This document shows positions 1 to 7,019 of a stretch of DNA of 64,000 nt, one piece after another. Every line of letters starts with the position of its first letter. The stretch's first letter is position 1. The notes below the pieces were generated by a model. It had not been told where the DNA came from, ran no database searches, and worked only from the letters and a program-made list of their open reading frames with translations. The DNA comes from CAYSWH01 sp964434775 (GTDB lineage Bacteria; Patescibacteriota; JACMRA01): the NCBI GenBank assembly GCA_964434775.1, contig CAYSWH010000005.1, positions 1 to 64,000 on the forward strand. The letters are read 5' to 3'. Both the position numbers and the translations under genes were made by a program.

Positions 1-504
1 GATGGCCTGTCTTTGGAAAAACACGAGACCGACTTGGTAATCATGACTAGTCATGTAGCTCAGTTTCATCTGGAAGACGATTATTGGGTAAAAGTTTTGC
101 AAAAAATAAACGACTCACTAAAATCTGGTGGATACGTGCTATTTGACACTCGCAATCCGGATGTGCAGCCCTGGGTAAGAGAAGATCAGGAAGACAATGT
201 TGATTTTTACGCTCCGAATTTTTGCAAAAAAGTAGTCGACCCGAAAAAAGGAGAAATTGAAGTTTGGCTAGACGAGCCTATTGTTGATGGAAAAAACGTA
301 ACTACCACAATGCATTACCTTTTCAAAAAAAACGGAGAAGAGCTGACCACCACAAACACCCTTGCGTTTCGATCAAGAAAAGAAGTTGAAAATCAACTGA
401 AAGAAGCCGGATTTACGGTGCAAACAGTTTATGGTAACTGGGACGCCAGCCTAGCAACTTCTGATAGTCCCGAGTTTGTGTTTGTGGGTAAGAAGGTTCT
501 CTAG
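1..504 (+). CDS. Class I SAM-dependent methyltransferase, C-terminal part (cut by window edge)
   Basis: The frame is open from base 1, so the gene begins outside the window and the TTG at 13 need not be a start. What remains is the second half of a Rossmann-type methyltransferase: an LVIMTSHVAQFHL strand/helix like the post-motif-II region, then LKSGGYVLFDTRNP, which matches the motif III strand (product loop after a glycine pair). A long beta insertion and a C-terminal FVFVGKK strand follow. The SAM-binding GxGxG motif is missing because it lies upstream. The substrate cannot be inferred. Its stop overlaps the convergent acetyltransferase gene by four bases. Confidence 0.7.
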   Translation, partial: DGLSLEKHETDLVIMTSHVAQFHLEDDYWVKVLQKINDSLKSGGYVLFDTRNPDVQPWVREDQEDNVDFYAPNFCKKVVDPKKGEIEVWLDEPIVDGKNVTTTMHYLFKKNGEELTTTNTLAFRSRKEVENQLKEAGFTVQTVYGNWDASLATSDSPEFVFVGKKVL

Positions 505-962
505 TCAAAACCTAACTCCATAATTTTAGTTGACTCCCCAAAGCCGATTCTTTTGTAAAACTCGGTGCTTTTCTCGCTCGGCCAAACGATAATGGTTTCA
601 ATTTTTAAAGATTTGGCTTCAGATACGGCAAAATTTGTTAACTTGGAGCCAATACCCTTTCCTCGAAATTCTTTGTGTGTGTAAGTGTTGGTTAAATAGC
701 CCCATTTGTTGATTCTCTTTGTGGGTGTTGGAATATTATCAACTATGAAGATGGAAACGTTGGCGATAATCCGGCCGTCTTGCTCGGCTACCCAAAGTAG
801 CCAACTACCGGAGTCTATAGTTTTCTTGTAAAACTCTCGGCAAGATTGCACAAATTCATCTTTGTTCCAAACAATCTCAACCCCTTCAAATTCCGTCTGA
901 AAGCTCCACCTCATTTCGGCGAGCTGGTTGATGTCTGGGAGAGTTGCTTGTCGGTAGGTCAT
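501..962 (-). CDS. GNAT-family N-acetyltransferase
   Basis: This 153-aa protein has the GNAT layout: an N-terminal YRQATLPDINQLAEM strand-helix, a central strand WLLWVAEQDGRIIANVSIF, the acetyl-CoA pyrophosphate-binding loop EFRGKGIGSKL (Q/RxxGxG/A type) at about residues 98-108, and the C-terminal FYKRIGFGE motif typical of small-molecule or protein acetyltransferases. It is full length for a single-domain GNAT. The substrate is unknown. It is convergent with the preceding methyltransferase, and the two reading frames overlap slightly at their ends. Confidence 0.85.
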   Translation of the reverse strand: MTYRQATLPDINQLAEMRWSFQTEFEGVEIVWNKDEFVQSCREFYKKTIDSGSWLLWVAEQDGRIIANVSIFIVDNIPTPTKRINKWGYLTNTYTHKEFRGKGIGSKLTNFAVSEAKSLKIETIIVWPSEKSTEFYKRIGFGESTKIMELGFD

Positions 963-1011
963 ATGCTTTTGAGGTGATTGTGTGTAAAATTTTCAAAAGT
1001 GTCGACTGGCT

Positions 1012-2523
1012 TCAATGTAGAAATGTTAACTTTCCCGCATCCATTTCCCAACGCTGATCCAGCTTGATTTCTTCTACAAAGTAACGATCGTGAGAGATGA
1101 CAAGGAGTGTTCCCTTGTAGGCTTGCAAGGCGGACTCTAGTGAATCTCGTGTGAGAATGTCTAGGTGGTTAGTCGGTTCGTCCAAAATGAGTAAGTTAGC
1201 CCTTCCGGCGATGATTTTGGCTAGTAAAATCTTGGATTGTTCGCCTTTACTTAGAGTGTTTACCGGTTGTTGAATTTTATCAGTTGGTAGGTTTAACCAA
1301 ACTAGAAGTTGATAGGCCAGAGTTGGGTTAATTTCAGTTTCTTCCGTTAGCTCCTGCAACACTCGAGTGGAGCTTTGCAATATCTCATGTTCTTGGCTCA
1401 AATAGCCGATTTTTGTGGATGGTCCTATAGCAATGTCACCTGAGCTAGGTTCTAACTCTCCTAGCAAAAGTTTGATTAAGGTAGTTTTACCGGATCCGTT
1501 TAGTCCACGCAGGTGAATCCTTGAGCCACGCTGAATGACAAGGCTTGTTTCTTGCAAAATCTGTACATCATTAATCGCATACCCTACTTTTTCTAATTTG
1601 GCGACAATTTGGGAGCCTAAGCTCTGACTGCCAAAAAACATTTCCAAGTTTGGGTCAAGTTTTGGTTTATTGACCTTCTCCATATTTTCCAAACGCTTCT
1701 CCATGACCTTGGAAGCTGAACTCTTATTTTGGGAGGCTCGTTCCGCAAAAAAATCTACGGCATACTTATCATTATCTCGAGTTTGTCTGCGGTCATCATG
1801 GGTTCTAACAGCCTCAGCCTTGGTTTCTTTGAGCGACTTTTTTAATCTGGATATTTCTTTTTGTTGTGATTCGTAAGCTTTGACCTGGGCTTGTTGCTCG
1901 ATCTCTTTTTGAGACTTGTAAAAAGAATAATTACCTCCATATTCAGATATTTTCCCGTCTCTAAGTTCGATTGTTCTTTGGGTGAGTTTGTCCAAAAAAG
2001 CTCGATCATGAGACACTGTTAAAATCACTCCTTCAAAGTTGCTCAAATAATCTTCTAGCCATTGAAGACCTTCTATATCTAAATGGTTGGTTGGTTCGTC
2101 TAAAAGCAGTAAATCACACTCTTGCAAGGCGATCCTAGCCAAATACACTCGGGTACGTTGGCCACTGGACAGATTGCAAAGCACTTTATCCTTTTGTTCG
2201 GTCAAATCTAACAGGCCAAGAGTTATGTCAATTCTATAATCCTCCCTTGGCTCGACAAAATCAGATAAAATATCTCCAACTGTTTGCTTACTACGGGCAT
2301 AATCGGGAGCTTGGGGAATATAGCCGATAGTGATTTGCGGGTCGATGGTCAACTGGCCGTATTCCGGAGTATCAAGGCCGGCTAAAATTTTCAGAAGTGT
2401 GCTTTTGCCAGAGCCGTTAGTACCAACTAGCCCAATTTTATCACCGGCTTGAATTGACAAAGAAACTTCGTCCAGAACCGTTCGGCCATCAAATTCTTGA
2501 GTAAGTTTGTGAGTTTGGAGCAT
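1012..2523 (-). CDS. ABC-F family ATPase (tandem ABC, ribosome-associated type)
   Basis: Two ABC ATPase domains lie in one chain with no membrane segments, the hallmark of ABC-F translation factors and ribosome-protection proteins. Domain 1 has Walker A GTNGSGKS (residues 34-41), signature LSSGQRT and Walker B LLLLDEPTNHLD. Domain 2 has GLNGSGKTT, LSKGEQSK and LLILDEPTNHLD. The roughly 80-residue charged linker between them (EQQAQVKAYESQQKEISRLKKS and onward) is the P-site tRNA interaction motif region. I chose the ATG at 2523, where homology begins; an upstream in-frame ATG at 2571 would add 16 residues (MPHPCQ...) unlike the family. Whether it gives antibiotic resistance or acts as a general factor (EttA/Uup-like) cannot be told. 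Confidence 0.9.
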   Translation of the reverse strand: MLQTHKLTQEFDGRTVLDEVSLSIQAGDKIGLVGTNGSGKSTLLKILAGLDTPEYGQLTIDPQITIGYIPQAPDYARSKQTVGDILSDFVEPREDYRIDITLGLLDLTEQKDKVLCNLSSGQRTRVYLARIALQECDLLLLDEPTNHLDIEGLQWLEDYLSNFEGVILTVSHDRAFLDKLTQRTIELRDGKISEYGGNYSFYKSQKEIEQQAQVKAYESQQKEISRLKKSLKETKAEAVRTHDDRRQTRDNDKYAVDFFAERASQNKSSASKVMEKRLENMEKVNKPKLDPNLEMFFGSQSLGSQIVAKLEKVGYAINDVQILQETSLVIQRGSRIHLRGLNGSGKTTLIKLLLGELEPSSGDIAIGPSTKIGYLSQEHEILQSSTRVLQELTEETEINPTLAYQLLVWLNLPTDKIQQPVNTLSKGEQSKILLAKIIAGRANLLILDEPTNHLDILTRDSLESALQAYKGTLLVISHDRYFVEEIKLDQRWEMDAGKLTFLH

Positions 2524-2589
2524 TTTTGTGAAGGTAAACTTGTAGGGATTGTTTTGGCAAGGGTGGGGCAAGATTCATTTTTGCCTTAA

Positions 2590-3447
2590 GAACCTGTCTA
2601 ATATCTCAACTTGTGTAAAGCAATTCTCTGGAAGCAGATGTCTATAAATGCTTCGGCTGATTCTACTGTGCGTTCGCAGTTTTTCCACATTCTACGACAC
2701 TTATCCATCCAAGCATTTGATCTTTCCACCACCCATCTCATTGGTAAGACTTGAAACCCTTTTTGGCCTTCTAACTTTTCTACTACCTCAATACAAACCT
2801 GATTTGATTTTTCATAAAATTCTACAGCAAAGTCTTCTCCGGAATAACCCTCATCTACTTTTACCACTTCACATCTGCTGAATACTTCATCCCTGTTATT
2901 GCCGATATTTTCAGCTAGAATCAAACCTCCTTCCCTATCTCCAATGTTTGCAGAGCTAATCTTTCTACTCCAATTTAAGCCTAGAGTATCACAAGCTAGA
3001 TGTTTTTTTATTCCTTTTACTTTTTTGTTTCCGTCTATGCCCGATTCGCAGCCGGTATCAGTATTTTTAACGCTTTGAGAGTCTAGGATAAGGCAGCTGG
3101 GATTATTCTCTCTTGCTTCTTTTGCAATTCGGACTTTTTGGTTTAACGTAAGCTTGATTTTTTCCCAAATACCTAGCTTTGTTAGTTTTCTAAAATGATA
3201 AAAACAAGTTCTCCATGGAGGTAAGTCACTAGGAATATCTCTCCAAGTACATCCATTTTTGGCTACATAGAAGATTCCGTTAAGGATTTCGTGATAAGCA
3301 TATGTTAGAGGGCAAGTTTTTGTCTCTGGTAAAAAAGAACAAATTGCGTTATATTCCCTATTGGTTAGGTCGGAGGTGTATTGTTTTTTAGGCATTCCCT
3401 CCTCCTAGCCTAAAAGAAAGTATTTTGAAAAGACGTTGGACAGGTTC
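2590..3447 (-). mobile_element. Complete IS5-family insertion sequence, 858 bp
   Basis: The ends carry inverted repeats: GAACCTGTCTAA at 2590-2601 and its near-exact complement TTGGACAGGTTC at 3436-3447 (one mismatch). The element is flanked by the direct repeat TTAA at 2586-2589 and 3448-3451. This fits the 4-bp YTAR-type target duplication known for part of the IS5 family. It holds one uninterrupted transposase gene. It inserted between the ABC-F gene and the kinase gene, apparently without breaking either. The nearly perfect ends and intact transposase suggest recent insertion. Confidence 0.88.
2598..3395 (-). CDS. IS5-family DDE transposase
   Basis: This 265-aa transposase has the N-terminal DUF4096-like domain (LTNREYNAICSFLP, then YVAKNGCTWRDIPSDLPPW, CFYHFRK) and an RNase H-like catalytic domain. 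The catalytic triad is visible: first Asp in CLILDSQSVKNT, second Asp in VVKVDEGYSG, Glu in RWVVERSNAWMDKCRR. It is one intact ORF, unlike the IS427 group that needs a frameshift. The stop lies just inside the left terminal repeat, as is usual in compact IS elements. It catalyses cut-and-paste movement of the flanking element. Confidence 0.93.
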   Translation of the reverse strand: MPKKQYTSDLTNREYNAICSFLPETKTCPLTYAYHEILNGIFYVAKNGCTWRDIPSDLPPWRTCFYHFRKLTKLGIWEKIKLTLNQKVRIAKEARENNPSCLILDSQSVKNTDTGCESGIDGNKKVKGIKKHLACDTLGLNWSRKISSANIGDREGGLILAENIGNNRDEVFSRCEVVKVDEGYSGEDFAVEFYEKSNQVCIEVVEKLEGQKGFQVLPMRWVVERSNAWMDKCRRMWKNCERTVESAEAFIDICFQRIALHKLRY

Positions 3448-3488
3448 TTAAAAAATATCAAAAAGTGCTTTTAAATAGACGGATTCGC

Positions 3489-3983
3489 ATGAAAAAATCT
3501 TCAAAAAAACCAATCGCCTACATTCTCCATGGTTTCGTGGGTGCCGGCAAGACAACATTTGCCAAACGCTTGGAGGAGGAAACTGGTGCTGTTAGGTTTA
3601 CTAACGATGAGTGGATGATTCGGCTTTATGGCAAAAATCCACCGGATGACAAATTTTCTGAATATTACGAACGGACAAACACGCTACTTCACGAAATTGC
3701 TTTTAAGTGTTTAAGAGCAGGAGTTGATGTTATTTTTGACGCAGGATTTTGGACTAGAAAAGGTCGGGACGAAATTAGAAAAAAAGTGACTGAAGCTGGG
3801 GCCGATTACCAGCTGATTTGGGTGAAAACACCAAATACACTCATGGAAGAACGTGTTTTGAAACGCAACGACAACTCTTCTGAACAAGCTTTCTATATAG
3901 ATAAGGCCGCCGTAGAAAACTTCAAAACCCGTTTTGAACCACTCGAAGAAGATGAGGAGTGTGTGATGGTTGAAAGCAACTAG
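3489..3983 (+). CDS. AAA-type P-loop kinase (predicted small-molecule or ATP-dependent kinase)
   Basis: The N-terminus has Walker A GFVGAGKTT after strand AYILH. RFTNDEW is typical of the AAA_33/zeta-like kinase fold, and GVDVIFDAGFWTRKGRDEIR is a lid or Walker-B-equivalent region. The ending LIWVKTPNTLMEERVLKRND contains the nucleotide-binding Arg helix seen in adenylate-kinase-like enzymes. The ATG at 3489 is preferred over the GTG at 3465, which adds only eight residues. The gene begins 41 bases beyond the IS5 element, so its native promoter may have been displaced. The substrate is not identifiable; a zeta-toxin-like role is possible but no antitoxin gene lies next to it. Confidence 0.75.
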   Translation: MKKSSKKPIAYILHGFVGAGKTTFAKRLEEETGAVRFTNDEWMIRLYGKNPPDDKFSEYYERTNTLLHEIAFKCLRAGVDVIFDAGFWTRKGRDEIRKKVTEAGADYQLIWVKTPNTLMEERVLKRNDNSSEQAFYIDKAAVENFKTRFEPLEEDEECVMVESN

Positions 3984-4008
3984 ATTATCTTAAATTAAAT
4001 TCCTAACC

Positions 4009-4554
4009 CTACGAACCCTTAACAAAGTCGTGATACTCCTGTGGTAAGTCAAAATTGTAGGCTTTACAAAGTTCACTCACGGCTTCGAGGTACTTGTGTG
4101 GGTGTTGGTGTATCCACGGTGCCAAAAACTCGACCATATACTTGGCCAAAATGCAATTTACTTCTTGACCTGCTATGGTTCCGGTTTCACTTAACGCCTT
4201 AGTTGGATACATTATTCCATCCACAATTTCACCACTTTGGTCATACACAAAAGCATGTACGTCTATTTCGTGTCCTTTATCATCAGCCAAAACAAAGTTC
4301 CACTGACTGTCCTCTCTCACTTGCTCGTACCCCTGACCGGCCAAAAACTCTCGCAGCCTAGGAACATCCTTCCACTGCATGGCGATATCCAAATCGTTGT
4401 GTGGCCTAAGTTGTTTGCCTAGCAGAGCGTCAACCGCCCAACCACCGTCAACCCAGGTTTCAATCTCGAGATCAATCAGTTGATTGTAAAACCAAACTAC
4501 ATATTCCGCAGTCATCAATGGTTCAGAATTTTGGGTGTTTGAGTTTGCGGGCAT
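4009..4554 (-). CDS. Lincosamide/aminoglycoside-type nucleotidyltransferase
   Basis: This 181-aa protein has the nucleotidyltransferase core WVDGGWAVDALLGKQLRPHNDLDI, the GG...D-x-D arrangement shared by LnuA-type lincosamide and ANT(2'')-type aminoglycoside adenylyltransferases. NFVLADDKGHEIDVHAF carries the further metal-binding acidic strand. These enzymes inactivate drugs by adding AMP to a hydroxyl group. Length and domain order match the LnuA/ANT(2'') group. The true substrate may differ, since chromosomal homologues are often uncharacterised. A second in-frame ATG 13 codons downstream could be the real start. Confidence 0.75.
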   Translation of the reverse strand: MPANSNTQNSEPLMTAEYVVWFYNQLIDLEIETWVDGGWAVDALLGKQLRPHNDLDIAMQWKDVPRLREFLAGQGYEQVREDSQWNFVLADDKGHEIDVHAFVYDQSGEIVDGIMYPTKALSETGTIAGQEVNCILAKYMVEFLAPWIHQHPHKYLEAVSELCKAYNFDLPQEYHDFVKGS

Positions 4555-4631
4555 AATTTTGATGGATCTTGATGCATAAGATATCTACACTTGCACAAAA
4601 TATTTATATCATCATAGTTCCAGTCAAGGAT

Positions 4632-4661
4632 TTGACATGTTTTTATAAAACATGCGACAAT
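4632..4661 (+). promoter_or_regulatory. Candidate promoter with embedded palindromic operator
   Basis: A perfect -35 box TTGACA (4632-4637) is followed after 18 bases by a weak -10 GACAAT (4656-4661). The spacer is filled by a perfect inverted repeat, CATGTTTT-TAT-AAAACATG, at 4636-4654. A repressor bound there would block RNA polymerase. It stands upstream of the hypothetical gene at 4696. This is read from sequence only; the cognate regulator is unknown. Confidence 0.5.
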
Positions 4662-4695
4662 CCGGGTGTTAGTACCAATTAAAAAAACTAGGAAA

Positions 4696-5280
4696 ATGTA
4701 TTTAACTCATTCATTTGTTGCGATAAAAAAAGGAGAACTTGACTATTTAATGTTTTATATAACCGAAGATTATGTTCAACAGCAAGTCAAGTTGAAAGAA
4801 CAATTGAACCCTTTACTCGAAGATTTGGGAAGAAATCTTTTAGACAAAGGAGCTGTTGTAACAGCATTTGACAGAGACTTAGAATCTGCTAACCAAGAGT
4901 TGACTGAAAAATTTGACCAAGACTTCACAAGAGAAATAATAATCTCTTTTGACCGCCAAATGGAAAAACCTGGCTTACTTATTCTAAATTCTGACATTGA
5001 ATCCTTTGACCCGAAAAGTCATAAATGGATTTACATTTCATTTCGAGAGTTTTTGGACGAATATGGTGGGGTGAAAATCTATAAGCTTAAAGAAATGTTC
5101 GACATCTTAACTACAGCTATCAAAGAGAACAAGGACTTATTTAAGGAAGCGGAAAATCATCTCAAGAAAGAAAAAGCAATTAGTGCTCATAAAATGGTTG
5201 AATTGAGACCATCAATTTTCGGAATCTCACTTGACTTAAAAGAGGCTTTCAACTTCTTCAATCAACTAAGAAACAAATAA
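4696..5280 (+). CDS. Hypothetical protein, 194 aa, family not recognised
   Basis: I do not recognise this protein. It is soluble, charged and helix-rich, with no signal peptide or membrane span. The segment AFDRDLESANQELTEKFDQDF and the C-terminal half look like amphipathic helices, and EIIISFDR and HKWIYISF look like short strands. The ATG at 4696 is chosen over the GTG at 4666 because the candidate promoter ends only a few bases before 4666. It stands alone between a divergent nucleotidyltransferase and the DUF4143 ATPase, in the accessory region. Confidence 0.6.
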   Translation: MYLTHSFVAIKKGELDYLMFYITEDYVQQQVKLKEQLNPLLEDLGRNLLDKGAVVTAFDRDLESANQELTEKFDQDFTREIIISFDRQMEKPGLLILNSDIESFDPKSHKWIYISFREFLDEYGGVKIYKLKEMFDILTTAIKENKDLFKEAENHLKKEKAISAHKMVELRPSIFGISLDLKEAFNFFNQLRNK

Positions 5281-5349
5281 AAAACTGGTGCCAACAAAAC
5301 CTATACGCAATACCCTTCGGGACACTGTGCATAGCCAAACCGTTATAGG

Positions 5350-5509
5350 AACAGTAATTTCACGCAAAAACGTCTTCGTAGAAATATTGTAATAAATTGG
5401 ATTCTCAGTCAAAATTTCTTGACCAAACAACGTAATTTTTATAAAATACTACGGTCCACCAGAGTAATTTGCACAAATTAGTATGTTCATCCAACGTAAA
5501 TTGCAAAAA
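5350..5509 (+). repeat. Direct repeat, first copy (upstream and start of DUF4143 gene)
   Basis: This ~160-bp stretch recurs with scattered changes at 10507-10668 in the same orientation. It covers the upstream region of the ATPase gene and its first nine codons, with shared words such as AACGTCTTCGTAGAA and CAACGTAATTTTT. The second copy belongs to an internally deleted duplicate of the same gene, so this is a locus duplication and not a mobile repeat. Confidence 0.85.
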
Positions 5510-6616
5510 ATAGTAGAAAACGATCTTGGAAAAGGCAAGGTTATTATCATCTACGGACCTAGGCAAGTAGGCAAAACTACGCTTGTGCGAGAGGTTTTGA
5601 AAAATTATCAAGGAAAAGCGGAATATTATTCTTGTGAAGAAGGTGACGTGGTGGAAGCCTTGAGCCGAAATACCTCTGCCGGTATAAAACAGTTTTTTGG
5701 AGATAGAGACCTGATTATCCTAGACGAAGCTCAAAAAATCAAAGACATCGGCACCAAGTTGAAACTCCTAATTGATAATTATCCCCAAACGCAACTGCTC
5801 GTCACCGGCTCCTCCAGTTTTGAACTGGCCAATCAAACCAAAGAACCCCTAACCGGCAGAAAGTTTGAATACTTCCTGTTTCCGCTATCAGTCTGGGAAT
5901 TGCAAGAAACGTTTTCAAATACCGAACTCAAAAGAATGCTCCGCAGTTTTCTAACTTTTGGCAGTTACCCGGAAATTGTCCCACTACCCGAAACAGAGGC
6001 CAAAAAAAGACTCAAAGAAATATCCGGTAGTTATCTGTACAAAGACATTTTTTCATTTCAAGAGATAAAAAACCCCGAAGTTCTGAGCAAACTGGTCAAG
6101 CTCCTTGCATTGCAAACCGGGCAAGAAGTTTCTTTTAGCGAACTGGCCAACAAACTTGATGTGAATATTCAAACCATCGAAAGATATATCCGACTCCTGG
6201 AAGAGGCCTTTGTTATTTTCCGGCTACCGGCCTTGAGTCGCAACCAAAGAAAAGAAGTTAGCAAAACTCGCAAAATCTATTTTTACGATTTGGGCGTTCG
6301 TAACAGTCTAATAGATAATTTCAACAACCTTGACCTACGGCTGGATACCGGCAATCTGTTTGAAAATTTCGTAATTTTGGAAAGAATGAAATATCTGGAA
6401 TATGCTCAGCTGTATCGAAGCCGATATTTTTGGCGAACCTATAGTCAAAAAGAAATTGATTACATCGAAGAGTATGACGGCAAGCTAAAAGGTTATGAAA
6501 TAAAATGGAACCAAAACCGCAAAGTTAAGCCACCAAAGCTATTTTTGGAAAGTTACCCCAACTCCACTTTTGAGATTGTAAGCCCCGATAACTGGCTGGA
6601 TTTTGTGAGTGGGTAG
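5483..6616 (+). CDS. AAA ATPase with DUF4143 domain
   Basis: This 377-aa protein has Walker A YGPRQVGKTTL (residues about 24-34), Walker B DLIILDEAQKI, sensor-1-like LLVTGSSSFEL and a central winged-helix-like region (SFSELANKLDVNIQTIERYIRLLEEA). The C-terminal DUF4143 nuclease-like part ends with KEIDYIEEYDGKLKGYEIKWN, an acidic/Lys pattern resembling the PD-(D/E)xK fold (inference). These ATPases are common in archaea and Patescibacteria, often in many copies; their role is not established. A second copy with a large in-frame deletion lies at 10641-10733. Confidence 0.9.
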   Translation: MFIQRKLQKIVENDLGKGKVIIIYGPRQVGKTTLVREVLKNYQGKAEYYSCEEGDVVEALSRNTSAGIKQFFGDRDLIILDEAQKIKDIGTKLKLLIDNYPQTQLLVTGSSSFELANQTKEPLTGRKFEYFLFPLSVWELQETFSNTELKRMLRSFLTFGSYPEIVPLPETEAKKRLKEISGSYLYKDIFSFQEIKNPEVLSKLVKLLALQTGQEVSFSELANKLDVNIQTIERYIRLLEEAFVIFRLPALSRNQRKEVSKTRKIYFYDLGVRNSLIDNFNNLDLRLDTGNLFENFVILERMKYLEYAQLYRSRYFWRTYSQKEIDYIEEYDGKLKGYEIKWNQNRKVKPPKLFLESYPNSTFEIVSPDNWLDFVSG

Positions 6617-6843
6617 TAGAATTTATGGCAGGGTTACCCGATGCTTTGAAGATTACTACAAAATTTACAGTGAGTCGTTGAATCATAATCCAACTATTTA
6701 GTGGTTAGTTAGTAAGTGTTGGATAGCCTTGCCCGGGCTTTGTCTATCTATGAATGATTTATCTAAACTCAATTTTGATTCCAATCTATTTGCACTCACA
6801 CCTTTACCTTCACAATACCTAAAAACTTAGATATACTTAATCT
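6617..6843. other. Intergenic spacer, no gene seen
   Basis: These 227 bp hold no convincing ORF or hairpin. The AT-rich end (about 6825-6843) could carry a weak -10 element for the small downstream gene. Nothing else is recognised. Confidence 0.4.
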
Positions 6844-7019
6844 ATGGCCAACTTAACCAACCAACAAAAAATCAGAAAGATCAATCAAGTTATGGCTGAT
6901 TACCGAAAAAAAAATGAAAGCTTTGAGAATGAAAAGAAACCAAATGGTCCGAAAAATACGTGCAGTCCGTGGTTAACCACAAAGTTAACAAAATTACTAA
7001 TTTCATAAAAAGTTTATGA
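6844..7019 (+). pseudogene. Small (~58-aa) gene with a single-base frameshift, coupled to the next gene
   Basis: From ATG 6844 the frame reads MANLTNQQKIRKINQVMADY and on through a charged helix. After about codon 32, near 6942, the +1 frame reads better as KWSEKYVQSVVNHKVNKI and runs to a TGA at 7017-7019. That TGA overlaps the next gene's ATG (7016-7018) as ATGA, a normal sign of translational coupling. In the unshifted frame the ORF ends at 7008 with 54 aa and an unnatural-looking tail. I infer a one-base indel, from decay or a sequence error. The function is unknown. Confidence 0.5.

Noticed and set aside
2523..2571. Upstream start adding 16 residues to the ABC-F protein
   Set aside because: The added residues (MPHPCQNNPYKF) do not resemble the family N-terminus, which begins at the ATG at 2523.
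5285..5349. Possible integron attC-like or transposon end (GCCAACAAAACC ... CATAGCCAAACCG)
   Set aside because: No complementary pair of core sites and no integrase; similarity is too short.
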